From positions 1 through 37,890 of the forward strand of contig JALKBU010000474.1 in NCBI GenBank assembly GCA_023091735.1: a stretch of DNA of 37,890 nt, given 5' to 3'. Origin of the DNA: Trichomonas tenax (taxonomy: Eukaryota > Parabasalia > Trichomonadida > Trichomonadidae). Positions within the stretch are counted from its first letter, which is position 1, and the number at the start of each line of letters is the position of its first letter. Below the pieces are notes generated by a model. It worked only from the letters and a program-made list of their open reading frames with translations, searched no databases and was not told where the DNA came from. Made by a program: the position numbers and the translations under genes. Of this stretch, positions 18,513-29,539 are shown one piece after another.

Positions 18513-21500
18513 GGAGAAACAAAATTGAATTCTTGGTTCTCGACTGGTTTTAAAACCAAATCATTGGGATTCTCTTCAGAAGCGTTAACTGGATTTTCAG
18601 ATACAGGAACAAGAACAACATCGTTTGGATCTGAAACTGGAATGAGAACGACATCATCAGGATTCTCTTAAGCAGGAATAAGAACAACATCATTATTTAT
18701 GTTATTTTGATCTGATTGCTTTATTGTTGGCTTTTCAACAGCGTTTTGTTGAACGACTTTCAGACCTGATAAATCCTTCGCAGCATAAAATGACTCCGGA
18801 AGTGAAATAGATCTGTTTGTATTGTTATCTCTCTGTTTTTCTCTTCCGATTTGAGATGACAATGAATCAAATGCATCGATGAAATTCTTGAGAAGTAATG
18901 GATTGCAGCTTTCAAAATCATCTTTAATTGTTGTTCGAAATGCTTGAAGGAATACAAAAATTCTTGAGTGATTTGGATTGATTTGATCAAATTTCTTCAT
19001 CAAATAAGGAAGTTTGATGCAAAATTCTGTCGCTGCATTTAGAATCGAATCCATGTTATCCAAATTTTTGATGCTGTTGAGATCGATTTCATTTAATGAT
19101 TCAGAATTAATCAACTCATTTCCGAATTCTAACACAGGTTTTTCTCGTGGTTTCTCATGAGTGTCGCCCGAATGGAAATCAGTACAGCTTTCATTCATAA
19201 CCAACAGAACATCAAAGAGATCATTTTTATCGACAACGGGACGTGGTGCTCTGATTTTTATTGGATTCTTTTTGACTGTTTCACGTGGAATTTGATTCAT
19301 TACGGATTGATTGAAAACATATTTGCTGTTGATTATTTTCTGGCCTTCAAATATTTCTTCGATTTTCATTGGAAGTCTCATTTGATATTTTGTCTGTGCA
19401 AGAGTTCTCAAACGATGATCAAATTGATCTTGAACAATTTTGATGAATCTACTCTTGTCTTTTAAGTTGTTGATCTTGTTTAAAGAAGTTTTTGGAATGC
19501 GAACGAATTCAAACAACTTAAAACATGTTTGGACAAGCGTTGAATGTTCAAGATTTGAAAGAATGACTTCGACATAATCAGATGAATTTTGCATTGGCAC
19601 CCACGCGTTGTTCCATACATTTTTGCCTTCGCTTGGATTATATTCTTCATCACAAAGTTTTTTCATTGTTAAAGGATTAAAATCTTTTTTTTGAACGACT
19701 CTATAATTGCGTCCTTGGACAACAAAATAGCAGTAATTTGTGATATCTTCAGGAAGAAGATGTTGCGATGAGTAATCAATGTAAGTTTCGATGCAATATT
19801 CGTTTGACAATGATACCCAATTATAAGTATACTGCGAAAGGACAATGAATCGATATGGAGGCTCTTCGATTAATTGATTTGGTTTGATTGACTTCCAAAC
19901 ATTGAATTTTGTATCATAATAAAGATAATCAAGATTATCAAGTTCCTTGAAAGATGGTTGAAATACAATTTTGCTGTTTTCTGAGTAGATGTCCATATTG
20001 GCCATAACAAAAGGAATTTCGATTTCTTCGTTTATCAAATTGGACTTTGATGTAATTTTGAGCTTTAACGCTGCTTTTTGCTTCGTCTGGTGAATGAAAC
20101 TGACATCCATGTAGAGAATATTATCATTATATTTCCATTCCTTTACATAAAGCAAGTTTCATTCATCAAATTGGAAAATTAATTCATCTCTTGGATCTTT
20201 CACAGAAATGTTCAAATAGAAATAATATCGATACATAAGAATTCACGCATAAATGTATTCAGGGATATCTTCGAATTTTGCAGTGATTTTGTTATAGTAC
20301 TTCAAAGTGAATGAAGACTGGAATATATCATTGTCGATGAGAATGTCAGTCGAAAAATCATTTCCAAGACGAACAGTCATCAAAAGATGAGCGTCATCTT
20401 TGAATGTCAATGTGCTCTCCATCTACTCTTTGTTGTATTCAATACCTGGAGTTGCTGAGGCCTTTGTTTCTTGGAATGTTATTTGGTATGCAATTCTTGA
20501 AAAATTGTTTCCAAATGTTGTTATCTTGAATTGCGAATTCGGAGAAAGATCAATTGGATTGAAAGAAACCATTTTATACTTTTCATTGTTGATATTGGTG
20601 TAAATCTTGAGATCAAGAGGACTCGATTGAATCGAAAGAAGTTCAGGAATTGAAATCTCGATCTTTGAGAAATTCGAAACAATTTGCGAATCAATTTTAT
20701 CAACTCTAAGTGAATTATATCCATTGAAATAGACATTTTGGTCTGGCTTGGAACAATTGATGAGATTGCTGACGCTGTTAGCGAGAAGATAACTGTTTCT
20801 GATTGCATCGATTCTTTTTATTCTTTGGATTTTTTGATAATATTCCTTCAATTGTTTGATGAGCTTTTTATCTCTTCTTTCGCTTTCAAGCATCTTGATG
20901 GCTGTCTCCACATCAGGATTATCGGAATCTGACTTTGAAAACTTGTCAACGATTTGTTGAGAAACTTGTGTCAACGTGTTAAAGTTTCTTCCTTGAGGAG
21001 CTAATTTTGCGGGAAGTTTAAAGTCGAGAAATTCTGGCGTTGCTTGTTCGAATTTATATGCATTTTTAGGGAACATTTTATCAATAATGAAGAGCTTTGG
21101 TTCAGATATATCGTGGTATGTGAAATATTTTTTGTTTCTGATGTTTCTAACAGTGAATGTTTGAGAATCAAAGTAAACCAATTGAAATGTTTCACAGTTC
21201 GTTTATAAAAATGAAAGATAAGGAACTGTTGATTTAATCACATTGAACAGCAGCTTGTTGTTAATTGGCATTGCCTTTGGATCAGGTTTCTTCATTGGTG
21301 GATCGATGCTCCTCAAAAATGGAAACAATAATTCACCAAATTTTGTGCTGAGAGAATTTTGTTCAGATTTCTGCATTTTGTTCATTGTGCTTTGGCAAAT
21401 CTTTTTGATCTCTTCAGACTCTTTGGGATTGATCATTGAATCAACAACTATCTTCAAGAAAGAATCAATTTCGTTGAAGGAATCGTCTTTGAATAAATCG

Positions 21501-23243
21501 ATTGAACTTTCGATGAAGTTATTGGTATATTCATTCAAATGATGCTGTTCTGCAACTTTATAGATATTACCGATTTTACTTAACGCCATTTTTTGATTTG
21601 ATTTATCAATAGCTTTTAATGATGATTTTATTTTGTTCGACATCATTATATTGTTGTTAATGAAATCGCAAATTTCTTTTCCTTCATTTGTTGTATTTTG
21701 TAATAGAGCAACTTGGATGAAAAGTCTAGAAAGATTTAATTGGCCAACATTGTATGAAAATTTCCAAGGAATTTCGATTGGTTGAGTTGCATAAGAATAT
21801 ATTTGAAATATTGTAGATCTTTGCATGCCGATGGCTGAAAGTTTGTCAATTAACATTTGAATGTCTATAAATGGAAAATTCAGAGGCGCTTTTTTAGATT
21901 TTTGAAGAAGCAATCTAAAATTCTCCTCATCCTTTCTTTTTCGAAATTCCAAACTTCATATGTCATGATCTGTAATCTCCGGAATATAGAAAATCATATA
22001 TGGTGGATACATTTTGATGATTTCAGTAATGACTTTCAATAACAATGAAGGAAAACTTTGACGATGGAATAATTCATTAATAATATTCTCTGCAAAGAGA
22101 AACTTTTCGAAAGATTTCATTTCACGGAAAAACTGCTTCTTGGCCTTTTCTAGACAATCTTCTGCGCTATTGTATCCTCCAGGTAGTAAAGTTTTGATTT
22201 TTTTATTGCCTAATTCGCCATTTATGTTGATCAAATATACAATGAATGAGAACTTTGCCAGACTGTGAAGCCATTGATAATTATCCTGAGAATACTCTGA
22301 CCATTTTACTATATTATCTAAATTCATTTCTGGAATGCAAATAATGGGATAGCAATTAAATCCCCAAACTTTTGTTTCTTAATAATATTTCAATTTCTCT
22401 TTGTGGTTTGAGAAAGGCAACATAGTATTTGGATCAAAATATTTTAGACATTGCATGATATTTTTTTCCAGGCCTAATGGAACTCTTCTAAGTATTCCTG
22501 AACCACGAGCTAACGCAGGATTAAAAAATAGTATTGGTAAAATTCTATATTGCTGAATATATTCCATTCAAAGAAATATTCAGGATTAATTTCTTTCTCT
22601 GGATTTTCTTTGTTGAATTGACCAAGCGGCTTTGGAATATCGATTTTGATATTAAAATCATTGTGTTAAACTAACTGTAAGATCGTAAAAAGACATTTCA
22701 TGTTCCAAATCATATTCAATAGAATTAGTTCTGAATCCATGAATCACTGGAAAATTATTTGCGTCGGCATTTCCGGAATTATTCAACATTATGAAAAATG
22801 ATTTGTAAGAACTTTGTGCTTTTATCGACATCATCATTGACTGAATGAGTTGCTGTTCCTGTGTATCCTTTGGCTATAATTGAATGCAATATTTTGCATA
22901 ACTTTGAAAATAATGAATCTCGTTCAAAGACAATTAAATCGTAAAGGTTATCATGAATCATATAAATCAGTTGTTCTGAGATGTTTCGACACTTCTAGAA
23001 GCAGTAAATAGGCTCAAAAAGATAAATTGGAATCTTGAAATCAATATTATTAAAAACGTTCGTATAATACGATTCTCTTGTTGAAGGGGATCTTACAGTC
23101 CGTAGAACAGTATATGTTGTAAAGAAGAATCTTGCGAGAATCCCCTTTCATTTTTCAACATTTCCAAATATTTGTCCTTTGACTTGAAATTCCCAATGCC
23201 ATTCCTCAGGTTGTCGAGGAGGAATTAATATTTTAACTTTCAT
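18476..23243 (-). pseudogene. 4.8-kb decayed gene for a large unrecognised protein
   Basis: The frame starts at MKVKILIPPRQPEEWHWEFQ (ATG at 23243) and codes for ~1,580 residues. The first section (23243-22781) holds a TGA (23150), TAG (22997) and TAA (22781). About three frameshifts cluster at 22560-22790. From 22567 to 18478 the frame never shifts but has stops at 22381 (TAA), 21958 (TGA), 21205 (TAA), 20425 (TAG), 20245 (TGA), 20161 (TGA) and 18670 (TAA). Visible protein features are a Lys-rich helical region (~20800-21000), beta-rich segments with Trp/Tyr (WVSLSNEYCIETYIDYSSQ) and a C-terminal VVLIPV repeat. No signal peptide is obvious. I cannot name the family; the beta-rich segments might be C2 or Ig-like folds, which is a guess. 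Confidence 0.7.
18545..18700 (-). repeat. Tandem repeat encoding PxDVVLIPV units
   Basis: The 3' end of the decayed gene holds four imperfect units of ~48 bp that translate as NNDVVLIPA, PDDVVLIPVS, PNDVVLVPVS and PNDLVLKPVE. A nonsense TAA (18670) separates the first unit from the rest, yet the following units keep the same frame. This shows that the original reading frame extended past the stop. Confidence 0.6.
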
Positions 23244-23465
23244 AATTGTTCATAGATTTAGCATGGCAATAAACTATACCGTTTATGTTTTGATTCTTAT
23301 TTCATAGTTTTTATTTTTTTAAAAAATCAATAATTTTTTGTTTGAATTTAATGCATAAATATTACAGCTTTATTTAATACTACTCGCGTTATCAAATATC
23401 TTAATTAGCAATTTAGCAATGAAACATTAACAAAAAAAGTGAGAAATTTCTCTACATAAAACAAA

Positions 23466-25991
23466 TTAATCCCTCTTAATAGGGAAAGCAGCTTGAACAA
23501 GATCTGATGCAAGTTTCTGGCCTTCAATCAAAGTCTCAACAAGAATCTGAAATTCATTTGAGCTGTATTGTGTTCCCTGGCTCATGAGACTCCTAAACTC
23601 ATCAGGGCCGACGAATGGGATAAGGCTCTGAAGGACTTCGAGGATTGAATGAATGTTGTTGAACGTGTAAACTTCAATAATTCCACGAGCCATGTTAAAT
23701 ATCGCAGCACGAATGAAATCTGCTTCAAGAGGAGGAAGGGTTGTGTCCTCAACACGTTTTTTGATTGCCTGAGCAGCGTTAAGATAAACTGCTAATTTAT
23801 CTTGCTGAAATTCTTGTGTCACTGTGAGCATTTCTACAATCATCTCGAGAGGAGTGCACGACCACAATGCCGTCATTTCTTTGAGGTTTTGGGCCAAGGA
23901 CTGACTCTGGTGACGAGATTTATCATCTGTTTCGCGAACATTGATCGAAGCGATGAGATTTTGTAAGCTTTGCATTGGAAGGTACTGTATGATGTATGGA
24001 ATGATCTTGTAGTGGCAATCTTGGAAGATAGAATTTTGAATAACAGCATCTAACCATTGTGCCATCATTTCAGACACTGTGATGCCCAAAATTCCGTACA
24101 CTGATATAGCAAGATCAACAAGGAGATCCTGGATTGTTCCTGCGTCTAATAATAAAACTTTTTCTAAAGCATTTCGTGAATCGATGACAACTTGCTGTGC
24201 AAATGAAAAGAACCATGCGTTTTTAACAACTTTCTGGCAGTTATCAGCGACAATCTTCAGTCTTGCCAACGCTGCTTCAACATCTTTTGTATTTCCGCTT
24301 TCTACTGCAGCTTCGAGTCCTTCAATGATAATACTGTGGACACCTGTTCCAATTTCATCAGATTCATACAATGAAAGCAAAAAAATGACTGAACACAAAT
24401 TATATGGATCTTTGAGTTCAGGATCAAATGGATTGAGGTTCTTTCCATCAACCAAAAACTGAAACAGTTGAGGCCCGATTTCGAATTGAGAAGTTCTGTG
24501 TCTTAAAATTATCTGATAAATAACTTTGTGCGAGAAGTTATTTGCATCATCATAGAAATTATCAGCAATGATCTTAACGAACTGACTTGTGAACTCTGGA
24601 TACTTCCTTCCAACTTTTTTGATGAAGAATAAAGTTGATGGAGGATATTCGCTCAATTCGAGGAAAATATTGCAAGCGTAGAGTCCAAGCTGTTGTCTGT
24701 ACTGAGGATCTGTCTTCGTTGGTGTCCAAAGGAAAGCAATGAGGCTGAATAAAACATTTGTTGGATTTTGAAGCATAGAATTGATCATTTGGTTTATTGA
24801 TTCACGAATCTGCATTATTTGCTTTGTAATTTGCTCTGACTGTTGTCCTGCGCTGCCTCCATCACCGATTTGTCCAGGATTCCAAATTTCCTTTAAACAA
24901 TCGATGATACATTGATATGTAGTCATAGGAGGGTCTTTTTCGATGATTTTGACGATCTGTGTGAACACTATTTCGAGAACTTCTTTGATAAAAATTTCAT
25001 CAGTGAAAGCTTGAATAAAACGATTTAACATTGGCAGTAAATTGGGCCAATTTTCTTCTTCAATCGGAACAATTTCGACAACCTGGCTGAACTCTTCGAG
25101 TAACGCTGATAAGATCTGATTAAATTCAGGAAGAATTAAATAATTTGTGTCTGTTGGCAAAACGCTGATCCAGAGTATCATAAGCTGATTATAATCTTGG
25201 TCCGCAGCATGTAATTCGCGTAAATGTACAGATAATCGCAAAAATAATCCATATAAATTATAATAAAATTCGACGTCGTCGTCATTTGAATATGAAAAGC
25301 AGGTCGCGATAATATCGGTGAGAATTTTTATTTGTTCTTCGTTGCCAAATGCTTGATAAAAATGCTCAAATGTCCAATTGAAATTTACAAAATCGGTTGT
25401 ATTCGGTAAAAACAAGAAAAATGTTTTTAACCATGTATCTGATGTCTGATTTTGCATTAAAACCTGCGGACAGAGCTCTGCAAGCATTGATCTAATATCT
25501 TCGATTAAATTTGCGTCTAAATACTTTTTAGCGAAATCGGTTGAAAACTCCTCGAGGTAGTATTTAAGGAATTCCAAGTAGTAAGATTCCGGAAAATTGT
25601 TTCCCATAAATCCAGGCATTTTGAATTGGGGCAAAGGAGAAAGAATTGAGATGTCGATTAAAGGCAGTAAAGAATTTATGTAAAAAATATGGTTCGTGTT
25701 GTCTATGTATTGATCAATGCACTGCAATAACAATTGCGTCAATTGATTTATCATTTCTTCGGTGAAATCTGTCCAGCTCTGCATAATTTTACGACGTATT
25801 ATAAACAATGATAGGCAAACGAGCTTCTGATTGTATCTTGCCCTGTCTGTAAAAAATTTTACCGCGTATTCTAACGATGCTGGGCTATTAAACCATTCAT
25901 AGATTTTATAGTTGACTTCGTTCATCTGGCCGTCGGTGGTATTTGGGTCAAACAACTGTAACAGAAAACCCTCAATCTCAGCATCATTCAT
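23466..25991 (-). CDS. Importin-beta/exportin family nuclear transport receptor
   Basis: Starting at MNDAEIEGFLLQLFDP the protein has 841 residues. The N-terminal ~100 residues have the importin-beta N-terminal (IBN_N) pattern: a first helix, the YEWFNSPASLEYAVKFF helix, then VCLSLFIIRRKI with its helix-capping Arg pair. The rest is an all-helical HEAT-like solenoid with acidic loops, as expected for a karyopherin that carries cargo through nuclear pores under Ran control. Length fits importin-13/transportin-3-type receptors (900-960) rather than snurportin-type proteins, but the exact member is not clear. A longer in-frame extension to 26093 begins at an ATG but adds an A+T-rich stretch (FLFSNTPIQKY) that I regard as leader. 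Confidence 0.75.
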   Translation of the reverse strand: MNDAEIEGFLLQLFDPNTTDGQMNEVNYKIYEWFNSPASLEYAVKFFTDRARYNQKLVCLSLFIIRRKIMQSWTDFTEEMINQLTQLLLQCIDQYIDNTNHIFYINSLLPLIDISILSPLPQFKMPGFMGNNFPESYYLEFLKYYLEEFSTDFAKKYLDANLIEDIRSMLAELCPQVLMQNQTSDTWLKTFFLFLPNTTDFVNFNWTFEHFYQAFGNEEQIKILTDIIATCFSYSNDDDVEFYYNLYGLFLRLSVHLRELHAADQDYNQLMILWISVLPTDTNYLILPEFNQILSALLEEFSQVVEIVPIEEENWPNLLPMLNRFIQAFTDEIFIKEVLEIVFTQIVKIIEKDPPMTTYQCIIDCLKEIWNPGQIGDGGSAGQQSEQITKQIMQIRESINQMINSMLQNPTNVLFSLIAFLWTPTKTDPQYRQQLGLYACNIFLELSEYPPSTLFFIKKVGRKYPEFTSQFVKIIADNFYDDANNFSHKVIYQIILRHRTSQFEIGPQLFQFLVDGKNLNPFDPELKDPYNLCSVIFLLSLYESDEIGTGVHSIIIEGLEAAVESGNTKDVEAALARLKIVADNCQKVVKNAWFFSFAQQVVIDSRNALEKVLLLDAGTIQDLLVDLAISVYGILGITVSEMMAQWLDAVIQNSIFQDCHYKIIPYIIQYLPMQSLQNLIASINVRETDDKSRHQSQSLAQNLKEMTALWSCTPLEMIVEMLTVTQEFQQDKLAVYLNAAQAIKKRVEDTTLPPLEADFIRAAIFNMARGIIEVYTFNNIHSILEVLQSLIPFVGPDEFRSLMSQGTQYSSNEFQILVETLIEGQKLASDLVQAAFPIKRD

Positions 25992-26179
25992 TTTTGCCAA
26001 AAAAAAGTTTTGTAAATATTTTTGAATAGGTGTGTTTGAAAATAAAAAAATTACTTTATTGGAATTTTGGAACTGCTTGCGGATGGTTGTCATTAGATTT
26101 TCGATTTTTTAATTTTTGTGAAAGTAAAAAAAAATCAATTTTTTCAATCAAGAAATGTTAATAATCAATCTCGCTTCAT

Positions 26180-26833
26180 TTGGCACAACAACGAGATTTT
26201 TTTCTGGATAATGCAGGTGAGTTACACAAGCTGATTACAGCCAAATCCTTCGCCAATTCATATTGCCCTAAAGCCAAAATTGGAATTACATGCGAACAAA
26301 TGGTAGCACTTGCTTCTATCAGTAATATGAAAAAGACGAGTGATGTCGAGTTTATGGCTCTTATTTCAGCATTACTCTACGGGTTTTTAAGAATAAGTGA
26401 GGGTCTTGCCTTTCATAAAAATGACATTCATTTTTCAGAAGGAGTATTAACTTTACATATACGCAACTCCAAGACGGATCAATTAGGCCGAGGAGAAAAC
26501 GTCATTATTTACAATAGTTTAACCTTGTATTCTCCTCACGTTTGGTTGAAAACTTTTCTTGACCGAAAGTTTGAAGAAAATGATTGTATATTCCAGAAAA
26601 GTCCCAAAGCATACAAAAGAGTTATTTCACCAGTTTTAATTTTAAAATCTGCATTCTCAAATGCAAAAATGAGTACTCACTCGTTTAGAAAGGGTGCTGC
26701 TACCGAAGTTGCACGTAGAGGAGTGCCTGATTATCTTATCAACGCTATTGGCCGCTGGCGCTCCAATTTTTACCAAATTTATACAGCTGTAACAATGCAT
26801 GACGCATCATTGAAAATTACTACAACTAATTAA
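26180..26833 (+). CDS. Tyrosine recombinase catalytic domain (Crypton/DIRS-like), stranded relic
   Basis: Counting from 26180 (a TTG; no ATG precedes the domain), the frame gives 217 residues with the full tyrosine-recombinase signature. Arg71 is in GFLRISEGLAF and Lys98 in NSKTDQLGRG. His167 and Arg170 are in HSFRKGAATEVARRG. Trp193 is in GRWRS and the likely nucleophile Tyr201 in YQIYTAV. GRWRS and HSFRKGAA match eukaryotic Crypton and DIRS-type enzymes rather than phage integrases with GH. The N-terminal DNA-binding half is missing and the first ATG (26299) would give only the catalytic core, so this is probably a 5'-truncated transposon fragment. No terminal repeats or reverse transcriptase are visible nearby. 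The frame is otherwise intact. Confidence 0.8.
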   Translation: MAQQRDFFLDNAGELHKLITAKSFANSYCPKAKIGITCEQMVALASISNMKKTSDVEFMALISALLYGFLRISEGLAFHKNDIHFSEGVLTLHIRNSKTDQLGRGENVIIYNSLTLYSPHVWLKTFLDRKFEENDCIFQKSPKAYKRVISPVLILKSAFSNAKMSTHSFRKGAATEVARRGVPDYLINAIGRWRSNFYQIYTAVTMHDASLKITTTN

Positions 26834-27294
26834 TAAAAGTTAGAATATTAAAATTTTTATCTTGTTTTCCGATTTGTAAACTATCGAAAAGTGACCAGAT
26901 ATTTTTTCAAGCTTCTCTCAAAATTGAATTAAAGAATTGTGATATTTAAAAATCATGTTATCTATAGATTTGGAATAATCAATTAACTTCATAAATTTGA
27001 TCTTTTAATTGCCACGTTTTATATCCATCTACAACGCTTTATGTGTTAAAATATTTTCTTTTTTCTTCTTGTTGACGAAAAAACTCTTATCCAAATCTCT
27101 CTTTCTGAGAATTTAAAAGCATGCCATTAACGCAATATAAATTAACATATTATCATCTATTATTAGATTTTTACAAATTGATCAAATTTATCTTGCAGCA
27201 ATCGATTTCTATTCTTAGATAATATAAATATAAGGTCTATAATTTGATATTTACAACAATTTTTCAAATCTAGTATAAGAAAGTATAAAAGAGA
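26834..27294. other. Intergenic, nothing recognised
   Basis: Very A+T-rich spacer downstream of the recombinase fragment. I found no matching repeat that could be the other end of a transposon, and no RNA gene. Confidence 0.5.
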
Positions 27295-29373
27295 TTAGAC
27301 ACCACCATATTTGGTGATTAAGTCCTTCATTTGCTGAGATTTTGCAATAGACTTTGGTGTTCCGACTTGCTTGGATGCAGGATTCATGTAAGCGCCTTTC
27401 TTCTTCAAGCTTGTAACAACGCCAAACAGATCTTTCTCAGCAGCATAATGCAAAGCTGTTCTATCGGATTTGTTCTTAGCATCGACGTCTGCACCTCTCA
27501 TCATCAAGATGTTAGCAATATCTTCATGCTTGTTGATGATAGCAATCATCAAAGGTGTTGAACCATTGCAGTCCTTTTCGTTGATATCAGATCTCTCCTT
27601 GACTAATTGTTTGACTTCGTCAAGTTGACCTGTCTCGCATGCCTTCAAAAGAAGAGTTCTTCCGAAGTGATCGCGTGCCTTGACATCATATGGTGGTGTA
27701 AGAACAACCTTTTCGGCAGGAGGAATGATAATCGAGCCATCGTGATCTCTTGAAGGAAGATCAAGAGCACCATGGTTCTTCAAGAATTGGGCAAGCTCCT
27801 GGTTATCTTGCTGGATAGCTAAAGCAAGTGGAGATGTAACATCAGCTCTTGTGTTGACATCAGCACCCATTTCGACCATCCTCATAGCAAGTTTGATCTG
27901 GTTCTTCGAGATCGCGACGGTAAGAGGTGTCCTATCTTTGCCATCTGTTGACTTTGTATTTGGATTCGCCTTGTAATCAAGAAGCAAGTTAGCGACTTGG
28001 AAGCAGTTGTTCAACAAAGCAATGTGAAGAACGCTGTGCCCTGTGATTGTCGTTGAGTTAACACTTGCACCAGCATCAATGAATAACTTCACGACTTCTG
28101 TGTTATCATTTCTAGCAGCGTTGTGAAGCGGTGTCCAACCCTTTGGATTAGCGAGAGTGACAGAGCATCCCTTGCTCATGAGATAGCGGATGATATCGAT
28201 GTGTCCCACCTTAGCAGCGAGATGGAGAGCGATGTCACCGAACTCGTTGACGATTGTTGGCGTTGATCCATTCTCGACGAGTAATTTAAGCATGAGATCG
28301 TGTCCGTGTTCAGCCGCACGATGAAGAGGCGGTCGCTTGAAGTCCTCTCCTTGTTTTGGATCGCCACCGCTGGAAAGATAAAGAATTGCAGCCAATAAGT
28401 TGCCAGATTTAGCAATAATTTCTAAAGGTGGCATTTTATCACGTAATAAATCGACATTTGATATAAGCCAGTCGAAGACGTGGTTCTGATGACAGCTGAC
28501 AGCGATTTCAAGGCAATTATCGAAAGTGCCACCATATTGTTTGCAAAGTTCGAGAATATCGATATTTCCGCCACGCACAGCGCATTTGCAGACTGTATCG
28601 TTTACTGTAGCGTTTAGCTTAATAAGCTGCTTAAAGAACGAATAATTGCCGAAGAAAGCAGCAACTGAAAGTAAAGTGAATTTTGGCCTTTCTGGGAAAA
28701 ACTGCTCTTTGTATCCCATGAATGGACAGAAAGGAGTGTCAGTGAAACACTCGTTCACAGAGAAATCAGGCGAATTTATAAACTCTTGGAAAACTTGTTG
28801 ATTTCTCATCTCAATTGCACATTGGATTGAATCAATTCCGAATCCATATTGAAGCCACTCTCTGTATTTCTTGTAATCGTTTTGAACGAATATTTTAATA
28901 TGTTTCTCGAAATTAATAATCGAAGGCTGATATGCGACATGCTTAGGCATCTGTATTTCTGGAATAAAGAATATATATTCATAGTTATTTCTTTCGCATT
29001 TCGTTTGAATTTGTTCGAGAGTGAATAAACCTTTGTCAAAAAGCTTTCTTAGTAACAATCCGCGGCTCTCATCGAGAAGAAATAGCAAAAAAGTTGGATC
29101 ATTGACAGCTAATTGATAAGCAAGTTGTGCAATAACATGTTGTTGCTTAAAACGGTTGGCAGCGAAGATATTTATCATCTGGGCAAGCGACCTGTAAAGT
29201 TGCGGGTCTTTGAAGATACTTTTGATCTTCATAATGGTAGAATCAAGAGTTAATTGATCCAAATCGTGGAGAAGCCTTTGAAGATCGATGATTTGTTTAA
29301 TGCCATCAGGAACAACAAGATTTAGCTTTTCTTCCTTTGTTGGTTTTGGCTGGTCCGAAGCTTCATTTTCCAT
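27295..29373 (-). CDS. Ankyrin-repeat protein
   Basis: The 692-residue protein starts at MENEASDQPKPTKEEK. The first ~220 residues are helical and resemble the N-terminal region found in front of ankyrin arrays in trichomonads (DUF3447-like), e.g. LLDESRGLLLRKLFDKGLFT. From ~235 to 680 there are about 12 ankyrin repeats. Good examples are PPLHRAAEHGHDLMLKLLVE, TPLHNAARNDNTEVVKLFID, SVLHIALLNNCFQVANLLLD and TALHYAAEKDLFGVVTSLKK. No catalytic domain, signal or membrane segment is present, so it is a protein-binding scaffold. This is one of the largest gene families in trichomonads. Codon use is intermediate and shows no sign of decay. Confidence 0.92.
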   Translation of the reverse strand: MENEASDQPKPTKEEKLNLVVPDGIKQIIDLQRLLHDLDQLTLDSTIMKIKSIFKDPQLYRSLAQMINIFAANRFKQQHVIAQLAYQLAVNDPTFLLFLLDESRGLLLRKLFDKGLFTLEQIQTKCERNNYEYIFFIPEIQMPKHVAYQPSIINFEKHIKIFVQNDYKKYREWLQYGFGIDSIQCAIEMRNQQVFQEFINSPDFSVNECFTDTPFCPFMGYKEQFFPERPKFTLLSVAAFFGNYSFFKQLIKLNATVNDTVCKCAVRGGNIDILELCKQYGGTFDNCLEIAVSCHQNHVFDWLISNVDLLRDKMPPLEIIAKSGNLLAAILYLSSGGDPKQGEDFKRPPLHRAAEHGHDLMLKLLVENGSTPTIVNEFGDIALHLAAKVGHIDIIRYLMSKGCSVTLANPKGWTPLHNAARNDNTEVVKLFIDAGASVNSTTITGHSVLHIALLNNCFQVANLLLDYKANPNTKSTDGKDRTPLTVAISKNQIKLAMRMVEMGADVNTRADVTSPLALAIQQDNQELAQFLKNHGALDLPSRDHDGSIIIPPAEKVVLTPPYDVKARDHFGRTLLLKACETGQLDEVKQLVKERSDINEKDCNGSTPLMIAIINKHEDIANILMMRGADVDAKNKSDRTALHYAAEKDLFGVVTSLKKKGAYMNPASKQVGTPKSIAKSQQMKDLITKYGGV

Positions 29374-29466
29374 TTATTACAATAAAAAAAATAAATCAGC
29401 AAATAAAGAGAAATTTTTGTAGGATCGATATAAATATAGATGCTACTTTACTAAATTAAAGGCAAA

Positions 29467-29539
29467 GGCCTTGTAGCGAAATGGATATCGCGTGTCCCTC
29501 CTAAGGATAAGACTGTGGGTTCGAGTCCCACCTGGGCCT
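29467..29539 (+). tRNA. tRNA-Arg(CCU)
   Basis: All arms fold well. The acceptor GGCCTTG/CTGGGCC has one U-U mismatch and one G-U pair. D arm is GCGA/TCGC. The anticodon arm TGTCC/GGATA has loop CTCCTAA (anticodon CCU). A 5-nt variable loop is followed by the T arm GTGGG-TTCGAGT-CCCAC. Discriminator is U. A TTTTTCTTTT run starts right after it and would stop pol III. CCA is not encoded. There is no intron. Confidence 0.92.

Noticed and set aside
18476..23243. Reassigned stop codons or an alternative genetic code
   Set aside because: All three stop codons occur inside the dead frames, whereas the intact genes in the window (USP, helicase, ankyrin, LC8) use normal stops and none internally.
26834..27294. 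Second terminal repeat of a transposon for the tyrosine recombinase
   Set aside because: No sequence here matches the DNA before 26180 in direct or inverted orientation.
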